A stretch of DNA of 64,000 nt, taken from NCBI RefSeq assembly GCF_900111005.1, contig NZ_FOFV01000002.1, positions 186,001-250,000 of the forward strand. The letters are read 5' to 3'. Of the stretch, positions 25,283-33,429 are shown piece by piece. The notes beneath the pieces are model-generated. The model did not search any database and was not told where the DNA came from. It saw only the letters and a program-made list of their open reading frames with translations. This stretch comes from Lentzea albida. GTDB lineage: Bacteria > Actinomycetota > Actinomycetes > Mycobacteriales > Pseudonocardiaceae. Each line of letters begins with the position of its first letter. Within the stretch, counting starts at the first letter, position 1. Made by a program: the position numbers and the translations under genes.

Positions 25283-25902
25283 GATCCCCCTTCGCGGTGG
25301 TGCGGTACGTGAGCCAGTCCGGCGCCGAACAGGTCGAACGCCTCCGTGACGAGGTCGCCGAGCGCGAGGCTGTCGTCGAGGGCCCAGCGCGTCACCGCGC
25401 ACCGGAACGCGACGCTCCCGGCGGAGACCAGCAGCCGCGGGTACAGGTGGTCCTCGGGCAGCTCCGCCCGCCTGGCCACCGCGCTCGCGAGCAACTGCTC
25501 GGACTCCGCGCCGCTGGCGAACGCCCTGACCAGCAGGTCGGGGCGCTGCATCAGGACCTCCTTGCGCAGCAGCCACAGCTCACGGGCGCTGTCCAGCTCC
25601 TCGGTGATCTCCGCGAGCACCGAACACCGGTACGCCTCGAACGGCGTCACGGTGTCGGGGAAGGCGAGGACGCGCTCGGCCATGCGGGGGCCCACCTCGG
25701 GGTCCGCGCCGATCAGCGCCTCGTCCTTGCTGGCGAAGTAGTTGAAGAACGTGCGCACCGAGACGTCGGCCTCGGCCGCGATCTCCTCCACGGTGACGTG
25801 GTCGTAGCCCTTCACGGCGGCGAGACGCACGGTCGCCCGCTCGAGCGCGGCACGCGTCCGTCGCTTCTTGCGGTCGCGCAAGCTCTCCCCCGGCTGGTTC
25901 AC
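25279..25902 (-). CDS. TetR-family repressor of the MFS exporter
   Basis: A 207-residue TetR-family regulator. The N-terminal helix-turn-helix (about 15-65) reads ATVRLAAVKGYDHVTVEEIAAEADVSVRTFFNYFASKDEAL. The rest is the helical ligand domain. It is first in an operon with the MFS exporter, and its stop overlaps the exporter start. A perfect palindrome 22 bp upstream of its GTG start is the likely operator. This is the classic arrangement for drug-induced efflux. Confidence 0.94.
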   Translation of the reverse strand: MNQPGESLRDRKKRRTRAALERATVRLAAVKGYDHVTVEEIAAEADVSVRTFFNYFASKDEALIGADPEVGPRMAERVLAFPDTVTPFEAYRCSVLAEITEELDSARELWLLRKEVLMQRPDLLVRAFASGAESEQLLASAVARRAELPEDHLYPRLLVSAGSVAFRCAVTRWALDDSLALGDLVTEAFDLFGAGLAHVPHHREGGS

Positions 25903-25923
25903 CGGACCAGCGTACGAACTTTT

Positions 25924-25938
25924 TTGCAGTCACTGCAA
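25924..25938. promoter_or_regulatory. TetR operator palindrome
   Basis: TTGCAGT-C-ACTGCAA is a perfect 7-1-7 inverted repeat, 21 bp upstream of the tetR start on the minus strand. The TTGCAG arm could also act as a -35 box. Binding here would block the tetR-MFS operon. Confidence 0.75.
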
Positions 25939-25974
25939 GTTTGCAGAGTGTGAAGTAGACCTCGTCCGCGACGC

Positions 25975-26691
25975 CTACGACCAGGGGCTCTTCGGCCTCT
26001 CCTGGAGCTCGCCGTCGACGAACAGGTCGACCTTCTCACTGAAGAAGCACGCCATTCCAGCGACTTTCTGGCTCTCCGGCAGCGGCGAGCGGTAGATCCA
26101 CACGAGGTCCTCGTGCAGCACGCCGTTCACCTCGACGGACCAGTAGTCGGCCGTCCCCTTGTAGGGGCACCGCGTCTGCGTGGCCGAAGGCCTGAGGAGA
26201 TCGAATCGAACGTCGCTCAAGGGGAGGTAGAACCGCGGTGGAAGGCTCGTCTCGAACAGGATCCGCGGCTGCGCCGACGCCGCCAGCGTCACCCCGTCCA
26301 GCGCGATCCGCACGTGCCGCGAGCTGTTCAGGACGTCGACCCGCTTGTACGGGTCGCGCGGGTGGACGTAGATCGGCTCGTCCTCCTCGAGCCACTCGTC
26401 CATGGCGGCGAAGTCGAACCGCACGAGGTCACGCAGCTCCGGCGAGCCGGGGTAGGTCAGGGCCGCGCCCTCCGCCGTGCCGCCCCGCGTGACGACGTCG
26501 TGCACCACGGCGTCGTCCCTCGTCTCACCCGTCGGCTTCAGCTCGACGCGCACCGAGGACAGGGGCAGGTAGTAGGCGGGGTAGTGCGGCACCTCCCAGA
26601 CCAGCCGCGGCGCGGTCGCGTCCGCGACCAGTTCGCCACCGAAGTACGCACGGACACGCTTCGCCGAGGTCTCCACTCGCAAGTCGCCCAT
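25975..26691 (-). CDS. Double DUF427 domain protein
   Basis: A 238-residue protein with two copies of DUF427. The first (about 1-115) has VRAYFGGELVADATAPRLVWEVPHYPAYYLP; the second (about 125-230) has VRIALDGVTLAASAQPRILFETSLPPRFYLP and RCPYKGTADYWSVEVNG. The paired pattern (acquired strand, then proline-tyrosine-leucine-proline) is clear in both. Function is unknown. The ATG at 26691 was taken; a GTG at 26706 is in frame. It lies 43 bp after the PRPP synthetase stop on the same strand. Confidence 0.88.
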   Translation of the reverse strand: MGDLRVETSAKRVRAYFGGELVADATAPRLVWEVPHYPAYYLPLSSVRVELKPTGETRDDAVVHDVVTRGGTAEGAALTYPGSPELRDLVRFDFAAMDEWLEEDEPIYVHPRDPYKRVDVLNSSRHVRIALDGVTLAASAQPRILFETSLPPRFYLPLSDVRFDLLRPSATQTRCPYKGTADYWSVEVNGVLHEDLVWIYRSPLPESQKVAGMACFFSEKVDLFVDGELQERPKSPWS

Positions 26692-26734
26692 GCCCCATGG
26701 CAACACGGGACGAGCCGGAAGGCTTCCCGGACGG

Positions 26735-27718
26735 CTAGGCGTCGCCGTCGAACAGGCTCGTCACCGAGCCGTCCTCGAAGACCTCCTGGATCGCCCGCGC
26801 CAGGAGCGGCGCGATGCCCAGGACCGTTATGCCGGGGAACCGCTTCTCGTGCGGGATCGGCAGGGTGTCGGTGAGGATCACCTCGCGCGCCTTGCTCGCC
26901 TTCAGCCGGTCGTAGGCGTCGCCGGACAGCACGCCGTGCGTCGCCACCAGGACGACGTCCTTCGCGCCCTGCTCCAGCAGCTGCCGCGCGGCCGTGGTGC
27001 TCGTCAGCGCCGTGTCGATCATGTCGTCCACCACGACGCAGGTGCGGCCCTCGACGTCGCCGACGACCCGGTTGGACGTGACCTCGTTGGGGCGCACCGG
27101 GTCGCGCGTCTTGTGGATGAACGCGATCGGGCAGCCGCCGAGCAGGTCGGCCCACTTCTCGGCGAGCCTCGTGCGGCCGGCGTCCGGGGAGACGATCGTC
27201 AGGTCCTCGTCGCGGTAGCGGGCACCGACGTGCTCGCTGAGCAGCCACATGGCGTGCAGGTGGTCGACCGGCCCGTCGAAGAAGCCCTGGGCCTGCGCGG
27301 TGTGCAGGTCGACCGTCACGATCCGGTCGGCGCCCGCGGTGGAGAACATGTCCGCGACCAGGCGGGCCGACACCGGTTCGCGGCCGGCGTACTTGCGGTC
27401 CTGGCGCGCGTACGGGTACGAGGGCACGACGGCGGTGATGCGCTTGGCCGAGGCGCGCTTCAGGGCGTCGACCACGAGCAGCTGCTCCACCAGCCTGTCG
27501 TTGACCGGCGCGCAGTGGCTCTGCAGGACGAACGCGTCCGCGCCGCGCACCGACTCCTCGAAGCGGACGAAGATCTCGCCGTTCGCGAAGTCGTAGGCGG
27601 CCTGCGGGGTGATCGCCACGCCCAGCTCGCCGGCCACGGCCTCCGCGAGCTCCGGGTGCGCCCTGCCGGTGAGCAGGATGAGCTGCCGCTTGGCGATGCC
27701 CTGCTTGCCGCTGACCAT
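26735..27718 (-). CDS. Ribose-phosphate pyrophosphokinase paralogue
   Basis: A 327-residue PRPP synthetase homologue, which would make PRPP from ribose-5-phosphate and ATP. The flexible-loop region (YARQDRKYAGREPVSARLVADM), the DLHTAQAQGFFDGPVDHLHA segment and VSPDAGRTRLAEKWA are conserved. The PRPP-binding loop reads VVDDMIDTALT, where active enzymes have DT(G/A/C)GT, so Gly is replaced by Leu at a phosphate-contacting position. It is thus probably a second, specialised copy rather than the housekeeping enzyme. A GGAGCGTG ribosome binding site precedes the ATG. Confidence 0.88.
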   Translation of the reverse strand: MVSGKQGIAKRQLILLTGRAHPELAEAVAGELGVAITPQAAYDFANGEIFVRFEESVRGADAFVLQSHCAPVNDRLVEQLLVVDALKRASAKRITAVVPSYPYARQDRKYAGREPVSARLVADMFSTAGADRIVTVDLHTAQAQGFFDGPVDHLHAMWLLSEHVGARYRDEDLTIVSPDAGRTRLAEKWADLLGGCPIAFIHKTRDPVRPNEVTSNRVVGDVEGRTCVVVDDMIDTALTSTTAARQLLEQGAKDVVLVATHGVLSGDAYDRLKASKAREVILTDTLPIPHEKRFPGITVLGIAPLLARAIQEVFEDGSVTSLFDGDA

Positions 27719-27986
27719 CGTCACGCTCCACGCTCGTCCGGCCCCGGCCCGATCGTTCAGCACGCGCGCGAGATCACGCAAACGACGTGTCCGTCCGATG
27801 AGATTCCACGTTGCTGAGCATTTCGGGTTAACCCCATCGGGGGCACCCACAGGGGGCCCAATAGCAGGGGCGAGTTCCCACGCTGGGTATAGATCGGGGG
27901 ATCGGGATTCACCTCTTGGGGTAGAGCCGGTGTGATTTCTTGATCAGCGTGCTTGAGGGCTCAATGACCATCCCTACGCTCCTCCC
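27719..27986. other. Divergent intergenic region, prs to small ORF
   Basis: No coding signal stands out in this 268-bp stretch. It must hold the leftward prs promoter. On the plus strand TTGAGG (27953-27958) and TACGCT (27975-27980), 16 bp apart, look like a promoter whose start would coincide with the ATG at 27987. Several G-runs lie between 27840 and 27925. Confidence 0.45.
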
Positions 27987-28121
27987 ATGCCGGAAAACCA
28001 GGACACACCTGGCACAACGACCCAAGCCCCTCCGACGACCCCGGTCGTGATGAGCACTCCCATCCACGACCAGATCGCCGACAGCCTCGGAGTTCGCCAG
28101 AAGCACCGACGCCCGGACTGA
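27987..28121 (+). CDS. Hypothetical 44-residue protein, probably leaderless
   Basis: A 45-codon frame starting MPENQDTPGTTTQAPPTTP and ending GVRQKHRRPD. The first half is Thr/Pro-rich and the second half carries a short amphipathic segment (MSTPIHDQIADSLG) and a basic tail. There is no Shine-Dalgarno, but TACGCT ends 6 nt before the ATG with TTGAGG 16 bp further up, matching a leaderless promoter. No family is recognised and no cleavage motif for a modified peptide is certain. It could be a non-coding transcript instead. Confidence 0.45.
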   Translation: MPENQDTPGTTTQAPPTTPVVMSTPIHDQIADSLGVRQKHRRPD

Positions 28122-28267
28122 CCGCCGCGGGGAAGACATCACGCGTCGGCTCGTCGCTCTCGGACCCTTCGCGTCCCAGTTGGCCGATCACGACTTTCGG
28201 CGGTCGACGGGGCCTGCCGGGAGCAGGTAGGAAGAGCGCTCCTGCGGACAAGAGGGGGAGCTTGCCG

Positions 28268-29758
28268 ATGCGCATCACCGTGCTGGCCGCCGCGGCCGTG
28301 CTCATGATCACCGGCACGCCCGCGGTGCAGGCCTCGGGCGGTCCCGCCGTTCCGAAGATAGCCTGGACCGCCTGCGGCGCCGAACACCCCGGCTTCGAGT
28401 GCGCCTCCGTGAAGGTGCCGCTCGACTACGACGACCCGCGCGGCGCCACGACCACCATCGCGCTGGCGCGCAAGCCCGCGACGGACAAGGCGCGCCGGAT
28501 CGGCTCGCTGTTCCTCAACCCCGGCGGTCCCGGTGGATCCGGCGTGAACTTCGCACTGGGGGCGGGCGACACCCTGTCGGAGAACCTGAGGGGCCGGTTC
28601 GACATCGTCGGGTTCGACCCGCGTGGCATCGGCAGGTCCGACCCGCTGCACTGCTTCTCGAGCGAGGCCGAGCTCGACGCGTTCTTCGAGGGAATCCCCG
28701 GCTTCCCCTACCAGGCCTCGCAGGAAAGGCCGTACTTCGAGCGCTACCGCTCACTCGGCCCGGAGTGCCGCGACGACCAGAAGATCACCCGGCACATGAG
28801 CACCGCCGACGTCGCACGGGACATGGACCTGCTGCGCCGCGCCGTGGGCGACCGCAAGATCAGCTACCTCGGCTTCTCCTACGGCTCGTTCCTCGGCACG
28901 ACGTACGCGAACCTGTTCCCGGACAACATCCGCGCGCTCGTCATCGACGGTGTGCTCGACCCCGAGCTGTGGTCGAGCGGCCGGCAGATCCAGTCGGACC
29001 GGATCGCGACCGAGGAGGAGTTCGGAGAGTTCCTGCGCACCTGCGACGAGGCCGCCTGCGCGTTCGGCCCGCAGTCGGGGAAACGCTGGGACGCGTTGCT
29101 GAAGTCGGTGCGCGCCAAGCCGATCCAGCTCGGTGACGAGACCTTCACCTACGACGCCGTGATCGGCGCGGCGGTCGGCGCGATGTACTCGCCGAGCGAC
29201 TGGCCGGCCACCGCCGAGCTCTTCGACCAGTTGTCGGACGCGGCCGCCGGCACGCTCTCCGCGGCAGCGGAACCGGACTACCCCAACGGCTTCGACGCCT
29301 ACAACGGCAACGTGTGCGCGGACATCGAGTTCCCGCGCGCGTTCGAGGCGTACAGGGCGACTGCTCGTTACGCCGCAGCAGGTTCCGAGTTCGGCCCGTA
29401 CTGGTGGTGGGGCAACGCGGCGTGCGCGGACTGGCCGACCAACCCCGACCGCTACACCGGACCGTGGCGCACCCGCACCTCCGCACCGGTCCTGGTGGTG
29501 GGCAACCACTTCGACGGCGTCACGGACTTCCGCGGCGCGCAGGCGGCCAACCGCCAGCTCGTGGGCAGCCGGTTGCTGGCCTACGCGGGTTGGGGGCACA
29601 CGGCGTACGGGGTGAGCCGGTGCGCCACCGAGCACACGAACGCGTACCTGCTGGAGGGCACGTTGCCGCCGGTCGGGACGGTGTGCCCGGCGAACCCGAA
29701 CCCGTTCCTGCCGACGGCGGCGGCCGCGGAGCCGCTGTTCAAGCCGGCGCGGAGGTAA
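28268..29758 (+). CDS. Secreted S33-type tripeptidyl aminopeptidase-like hydrolase
   Basis: A 496-residue secreted alpha/beta hydrolase with a signal peptide (about 1-23). NPGGPGGSG near residue 85 is the oxyanion signature of this family, FDPRGIGRSDP follows, GFSYGS carries nucleophile Ser204, the acid is in GNHFDGVTD and the His in GWGHTAYG. It matches the actinomycete SlpD/SlpE/Tap type, which trims N-terminal tripeptides from secreted proteins. The ATG at 28268 has GAGGGGGAG upstream. The C-terminal domain carries paired Cys residues likely to form disulfides. Confidence 0.93.
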   Translation: MRITVLAAAAVLMITGTPAVQASGGPAVPKIAWTACGAEHPGFECASVKVPLDYDDPRGATTTIALARKPATDKARRIGSLFLNPGGPGGSGVNFALGAGDTLSENLRGRFDIVGFDPRGIGRSDPLHCFSSEAELDAFFEGIPGFPYQASQERPYFERYRSLGPECRDDQKITRHMSTADVARDMDLLRRAVGDRKISYLGFSYGSFLGTTYANLFPDNIRALVIDGVLDPELWSSGRQIQSDRIATEEEFGEFLRTCDEAACAFGPQSGKRWDALLKSVRAKPIQLGDETFTYDAVIGAAVGAMYSPSDWPATAELFDQLSDAAAGTLSAAAEPDYPNGFDAYNGNVCADIEFPRAFEAYRATARYAAAGSEFGPYWWWGNAACADWPTNPDRYTGPWRTRTSAPVLVVGNHFDGVTDFRGAQAANRQLVGSRLLAYAGWGHTAYGVSRCATEHTNAYLLEGTLPPVGTVCPANPNPFLPTAAAAEPLFKPARR

Positions 29759-29768
29759 CCGACCGGGT

Positions 29769-32564
29769 TCAGGGCCGACGGGACGGGAAGTCCCGTCCCG
29801 TCAGTTCCTGGGCCAGTTCCACCGCCGCCCGCGCCGGGTCGTCCCCGAACCGGCTCCCGAACGCGTCGTGCACCCTCCACCCGGCATGGGTGAGCGCCCG
29901 CCACCGCGCGAGGTGCGCGTCCACGCCGGACGGGTGCGGGCGCGTCTCCACCGCCACGGCGGACTCCTTCTCCCCCACCACGAGGTCCACCCGCCACCGC
30001 CCCACCGGGTACCCCGTCCGCACGGTCAGCCCCGCCGCCCGCAGTTCCGCGGCCAGGCTCGCGGTCCAGGCGTCCTCGGGCTCGACGCCGGCGGTCTCCA
30101 CGGGCGCCACGTCGGCGTGCCGCAGGTACTCACCGATCAGGCCGGGCGGCTCGGGCGCCGACGTGATGACGTGCACCTGCCTGCGCGCGCGAGTGGTCAG
30201 CACGGCGAGGAGGTTGCGGTCGTTCACGAAGCGCCACGCGCCGGGCTTCGCGTCCGCGGCGAGGCTGATCACGACCTCGTCGAACTCGCTGCCCTGCACG
30301 CCGTGCACGGTGCCGACGCGCACGCCGCCGGTGGTGATCTCGTCCAGCGTCAGCTCTGCGAGCAGCGCCTCTTCGAGCGCGTCGGCCTGGGCGCGGAACG
30401 GGGTCACGACGCCGATCGACCGCACGCCCGCGGCGATCCGCTTGCGGACGTGGGCGAGCACGGCGGCGACCTCGGCCTGGTTGACGCCCTTCGCGGTGCG
30501 GTCGCCTTCGACGCGTTCGGTGTCGATGCAGTCGACGTCCGCGATCGACGGGTGCGTGGTCAGCAGCGCGATCTTGCCGTCGTAGAAGCGCTGCGCCGCG
30601 AAGCCGATCAGGTGCGGCGCGCAGCGGTGGTGCTCGTCGAGCCAGTGCACGCCCGCCGTCGCCGCGCCCGCGTCGAACAGGCTCACCTTCGGCACGTCCA
30701 GCCGGTCGCGCAGGTCCTGGGTGCCCTCCGCGTCCACCGCCGCCTGCACCGCCTGGTCGCTCACGAACGACACGTGCCGCAGTTGCCGGGGGTCGCCGCC
30801 GATCACCGCGGAACGGCCGCGCAGCAACGCCGGTGCGGCGAGCGGCTGGTCGACGTGGCTCGCCTCGTCGATGACCACCAGGTCGAACATGCCGGGCACG
30901 GGCGGCAGGATGTCCTCGACGTCGGACAGCGTGCCCACCCACAACGGCAGTGCCGCCACCAGGTCCGCGCTGTCGATCTCGGCCAGTCCGCGCCGCCGCG
31001 CCGCCCGGCCGGACCGCAACGCCTTCGCCAGCGCCGCCACGGCCCGTCGCGCGCCCGCTCCCCGGCGGCTGACCGCGTACTCGCGCAGCCACGCGGCCGT
31101 CGCGGTGCGGCTCGCTCCGTCGTGCTCGCTCAGCAACGGCCGCAGCTCACCGAACGTGGTGCCGCCGTTCGTGCCGATCCGGACGGCGGCCGCGGTCTGC
31201 GAGGCCGCGTCGACGGCGGCGGCGAGGTCCTCGACGGAGACGTCGTCCGCTCCGGCCAGTCCGCGTGCCTTCCTCAGCGCCCACGACGTCCGCAGTCCAC
31301 TGAGGAATCCGGTGCGAGGCGTGAGAAGTCCGCGTAACGCAACCAGATCCACGCCCGCCTCGAACGCTTTCGGTGCCACGGCCCGATGCGCCGGCATCAA
31401 CGCCTGGTGCTTGCGCGCCTCGGCGGCCAGTTGTTCGTCGGAGAGCGAGCCACCGGCCGTGCGTTCGACGCGCTGCGCGGCCGCCGCGGCCGCACGGCGC
31501 ACGCGGTCGAGCTCCCTCACCTGGTCGGGGTTGCTCGTCGCGGTCAGCCCGTCGCTGAGTTCGCGCGCCATCTCCTGCCGCAGCTCGGAGTCGCCGAACA
31601 GCACCGGAACCGGCCCGCCCGCCTTGCGCAGCGCCCCGCCGAGCACGTCGGCGGCGTTGCGGGTGCGGCTCGCGAGGAGCACGGACTTCCCCGCCGCCAC
31701 AGCGTCGAGGGCCAACGCCGCGAGAGTGTGGGTCTTGCCCGCGCCGGGAGGCCCGCCCACGACCGTGATCCGCGCACGGCGGGCGTGCTCGACGGCCCGC
31801 ATCTGGCTGTGGCTCAACGGCAACGCGGAACTGATCGGCTCGTCGTGCGCGTCCGGTTCCGACACGGCCCCGTCGTACAGCGCCGCGAACGCCGTGCCGT
31901 CGAGCCCCTTCCTGGCCGACCAGTCGAACAGGGCCGTGCCCTGCTCGGTCTTCACGACGGGCTCGCCCGCGTGCAGCCCGGCGCCCATCGCCACGACGAG
32001 CTCGTCGCCGGAGATCAGCCTCTTGGGGTCGTCGCGCACGACCGGCACGCCCTCGAACCCGGCCAGCCGGAGCGTCTCGGTGATCCACTCCTCGGTCGGG
32101 GCGAGCGCGGCCTCCCGTTCCGCGGTCCGCGCCCAGTCGTCGATCAGCGGGAACACCCCGGCGTCACCGGCGACGTGGTAGGCGTAGTTCAGCCCGCTGG
32201 AGTGGTGCAGCCGGACCGGCCGGGACACCAGCGGGAGGCAGACCCGCCGCCGTTGCCCGCCGATCTGCGCGGGCCCGGTGAGGAACGCCCAGCCGAGCCG
32301 CAGCACCCTGTCCTCCTGGTGCAGCGCGTCGTACGCGGCCAGGTGCTCGACCTCGGCGCGGGCCTGCCTGAGGGCCGTCCACCACACCGGCGTCCACTGC
32401 GGACCCTCCTGCTCCAGCGTGATCGCCCGCCACGACGGCTCGTGGTCGCCCTGCCACAGCAGACCGGCCGCCTTGGTGAGGTCGAGCTGGAGCTTCTGGG
32501 GCTGCTCGGCGGCACTCAGCCGGGCCAGGGTGCGCAACACGGCCGAAACGTTCACGCGGGACAT
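29769..32564 (-). CDS. SF1 helicase (Upf1/Dna2-like) with C-terminal nuclease-like domain
   Basis: A 931-residue protein. Residues 1-245 have no recognised domain. The SF1 helicase core follows: Walker A GGPPGAGKT at 270-278, motif II DEAS at 566-569, motif III GGDPRQLRHV, then VVTPFRAQADALEEAL, GTVHGVQGSEFDEVVISL (motif V) and LTTRARRQVHV (motif VI). The C-terminus (830-931) resembles a PD-(D/E)xK (Vsr/DUF559-type) nuclease, with RVDLVV (Asp860) and ETR (Glu873, Arg875); the usual catalytic Lys is Arg. Such fusions occur in nucleic-acid repair and phage defence. No Shine-Dalgarno is seen. Confidence 0.85.
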   Translation of the reverse strand: MSRVNVSAVLRTLARLSAAEQPQKLQLDLTKAAGLLWQGDHEPSWRAITLEQEGPQWTPVWWTALRQARAEVEHLAAYDALHQEDRVLRLGWAFLTGPAQIGGQRRRVCLPLVSRPVRLHHSSGLNYAYHVAGDAGVFPLIDDWARTAEREAALAPTEEWITETLRLAGFEGVPVVRDDPKRLISGDELVVAMGAGLHAGEPVVKTEQGTALFDWSARKGLDGTAFAALYDGAVSEPDAHDEPISSALPLSHSQMRAVEHARRARITVVGGPPGAGKTHTLAALALDAVAAGKSVLLASRTRNAADVLGGALRKAGGPVPVLFGDSELRQEMARELSDGLTATSNPDQVRELDRVRRAAAAAAQRVERTAGGSLSDEQLAAEARKHQALMPAHRAVAPKAFEAGVDLVALRGLLTPRTGFLSGLRTSWALRKARGLAGADDVSVEDLAAAVDAASQTAAAVRIGTNGGTTFGELRPLLSEHDGASRTATAAWLREYAVSRRGAGARRAVAALAKALRSGRAARRRGLAEIDSADLVAALPLWVGTLSDVEDILPPVPGMFDLVVIDEASHVDQPLAAPALLRGRSAVIGGDPRQLRHVSFVSDQAVQAAVDAEGTQDLRDRLDVPKVSLFDAGAATAGVHWLDEHHRCAPHLIGFAAQRFYDGKIALLTTHPSIADVDCIDTERVEGDRTAKGVNQAEVAAVLAHVRKRIAAGVRSIGVVTPFRAQADALEEALLAELTLDEITTGGVRVGTVHGVQGSEFDEVVISLAADAKPGAWRFVNDRNLLAVLTTRARRQVHVITSAPEPPGLIGEYLRHADVAPVETAGVEPEDAWTASLAAELRAAGLTVRTGYPVGRWRVDLVVGEKESAVAVETRPHPSGVDAHLARWRALTHAGWRVHDAFGSRFGDDPARAAVELAQELTGRDFPSRRP

Positions 32565-32595
32565 CGTGCCATTCGAGGCGGTAGCTTCGTGGACC

Positions 32596-33429
32596 GTGGA
32601 AGACCCCCCGGCCGGACTGCCCGACCACGACCTGCGAGCCGGACTGGCCCGGTACGGCATCACCGGGAGACCGGTCTACGCCCCCGTGGGCTTCGGCGAC
32701 TACCACTGGACCGTCTACGACCGGTGGTTCACCTCGGTCTCCGACCTCACCACCAAGCCGCTGGCGGACCTGCGGCGGGCGATGGAGACGGCGGCGGGCC
32801 TCGCCGAGCAGCTGCCCTTCGTGGTCGCTCCGGTGCGCTCGGAGGACGGCGAGGTCGTGGTGCTGCTCAACGACCGGTACGCGATGAGCGTCTTCCCCTA
32901 CGTCACGGGGAAATCCGGCTCTTTCGGCGATCCCGTGCACCCCGGCGTGAGCGAGCTGCTGGCCGCGCTGCACGCGTGCGAGCCACCGGAGGGCTGCCCG
33001 GTCGTGCCGATCGGCGTGCCGGGCAGGGCGGAGCTGACGGCGTTGCTCGACGAGCCCGGCGAGTGGTTCTCCGCCGCGGCGCGCGAGGTGTTCGTGGCAC
33101 ACGCCGACACGGTCCGCGCCAAGCTGGCCGAACTGGACGAGCTCGCCGCCGGGCTCACGGAGGTGCTGGTCGTCACGCACGGGGAACCGCACGCGGGCAA
33201 CGTGATCAACAGCCCGCGCGGCCTGTGCCTGGTCGACTGGGACGCGGTCGGGCTGGCCCCGCCGGAGCGCGACCACTGGCTGGTCGACGGCGACAGCCCG
33301 TTCTACGCGCTGCGCTGGGCGATCGACGACGTCGTCGCCTTCACCGGAAAGCTCCGCGCCCCGCACGAACGGTCGCAGGACGCGGAGCTCGCGTTGCACT
33401 ACTTCACCGAGACGCTCAAAAGCCTTTAG
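32596..33429 (+). CDS. Phosphotransferase, APH/spectinomycin-kinase-like
   Basis: A 277-residue kinase-like protein. The catalytic loop VVTHGEPHAGNVI has Glu where most APH enzymes have Asp (HGD), as in the spectinomycin/choline-kinase-like branch; the metal loop is LVDWDAVGLAPPERDHWLV. PVGFGDYHWTV near residue 31 is a Gly-rich nucleotide segment. The substrate is unknown. GTG at 32596 lies 8 nt after TAGCTT. It is divergent from the helicase gene (31-bp gap) and its stop overlaps the convergent subtilase stop by 4 bp. Confidence 0.85.
   Translation: MEDPPAGLPDHDLRAGLARYGITGRPVYAPVGFGDYHWTVYDRWFTSVSDLTTKPLADLRRAMETAAGLAEQLPFVVAPVRSEDGEVVVLLNDRYAMSVFPYVTGKSGSFGDPVHPGVSELLAALHACEPPEGCPVVPIGVPGRAELTALLDEPGEWFSAAAREVFVAHADTVRAKLAELDELAAGLTEVLVVTHGEPHAGNVINSPRGLCLVDWDAVGLAPPERDHWLVDGDSPFYALRWAIDDVVAFTGKLRAPHERSQDAELALHYFTETLKSL

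Noticed and set aside
27719..27850. N-terminal extension of the PRPP synthetase
   Set aside because: The frame stays open upstream, but known PRPP synthetases start near MVSGKQGIAKRQL, and a GGAGCGTG ribosome binding site precedes that ATG.
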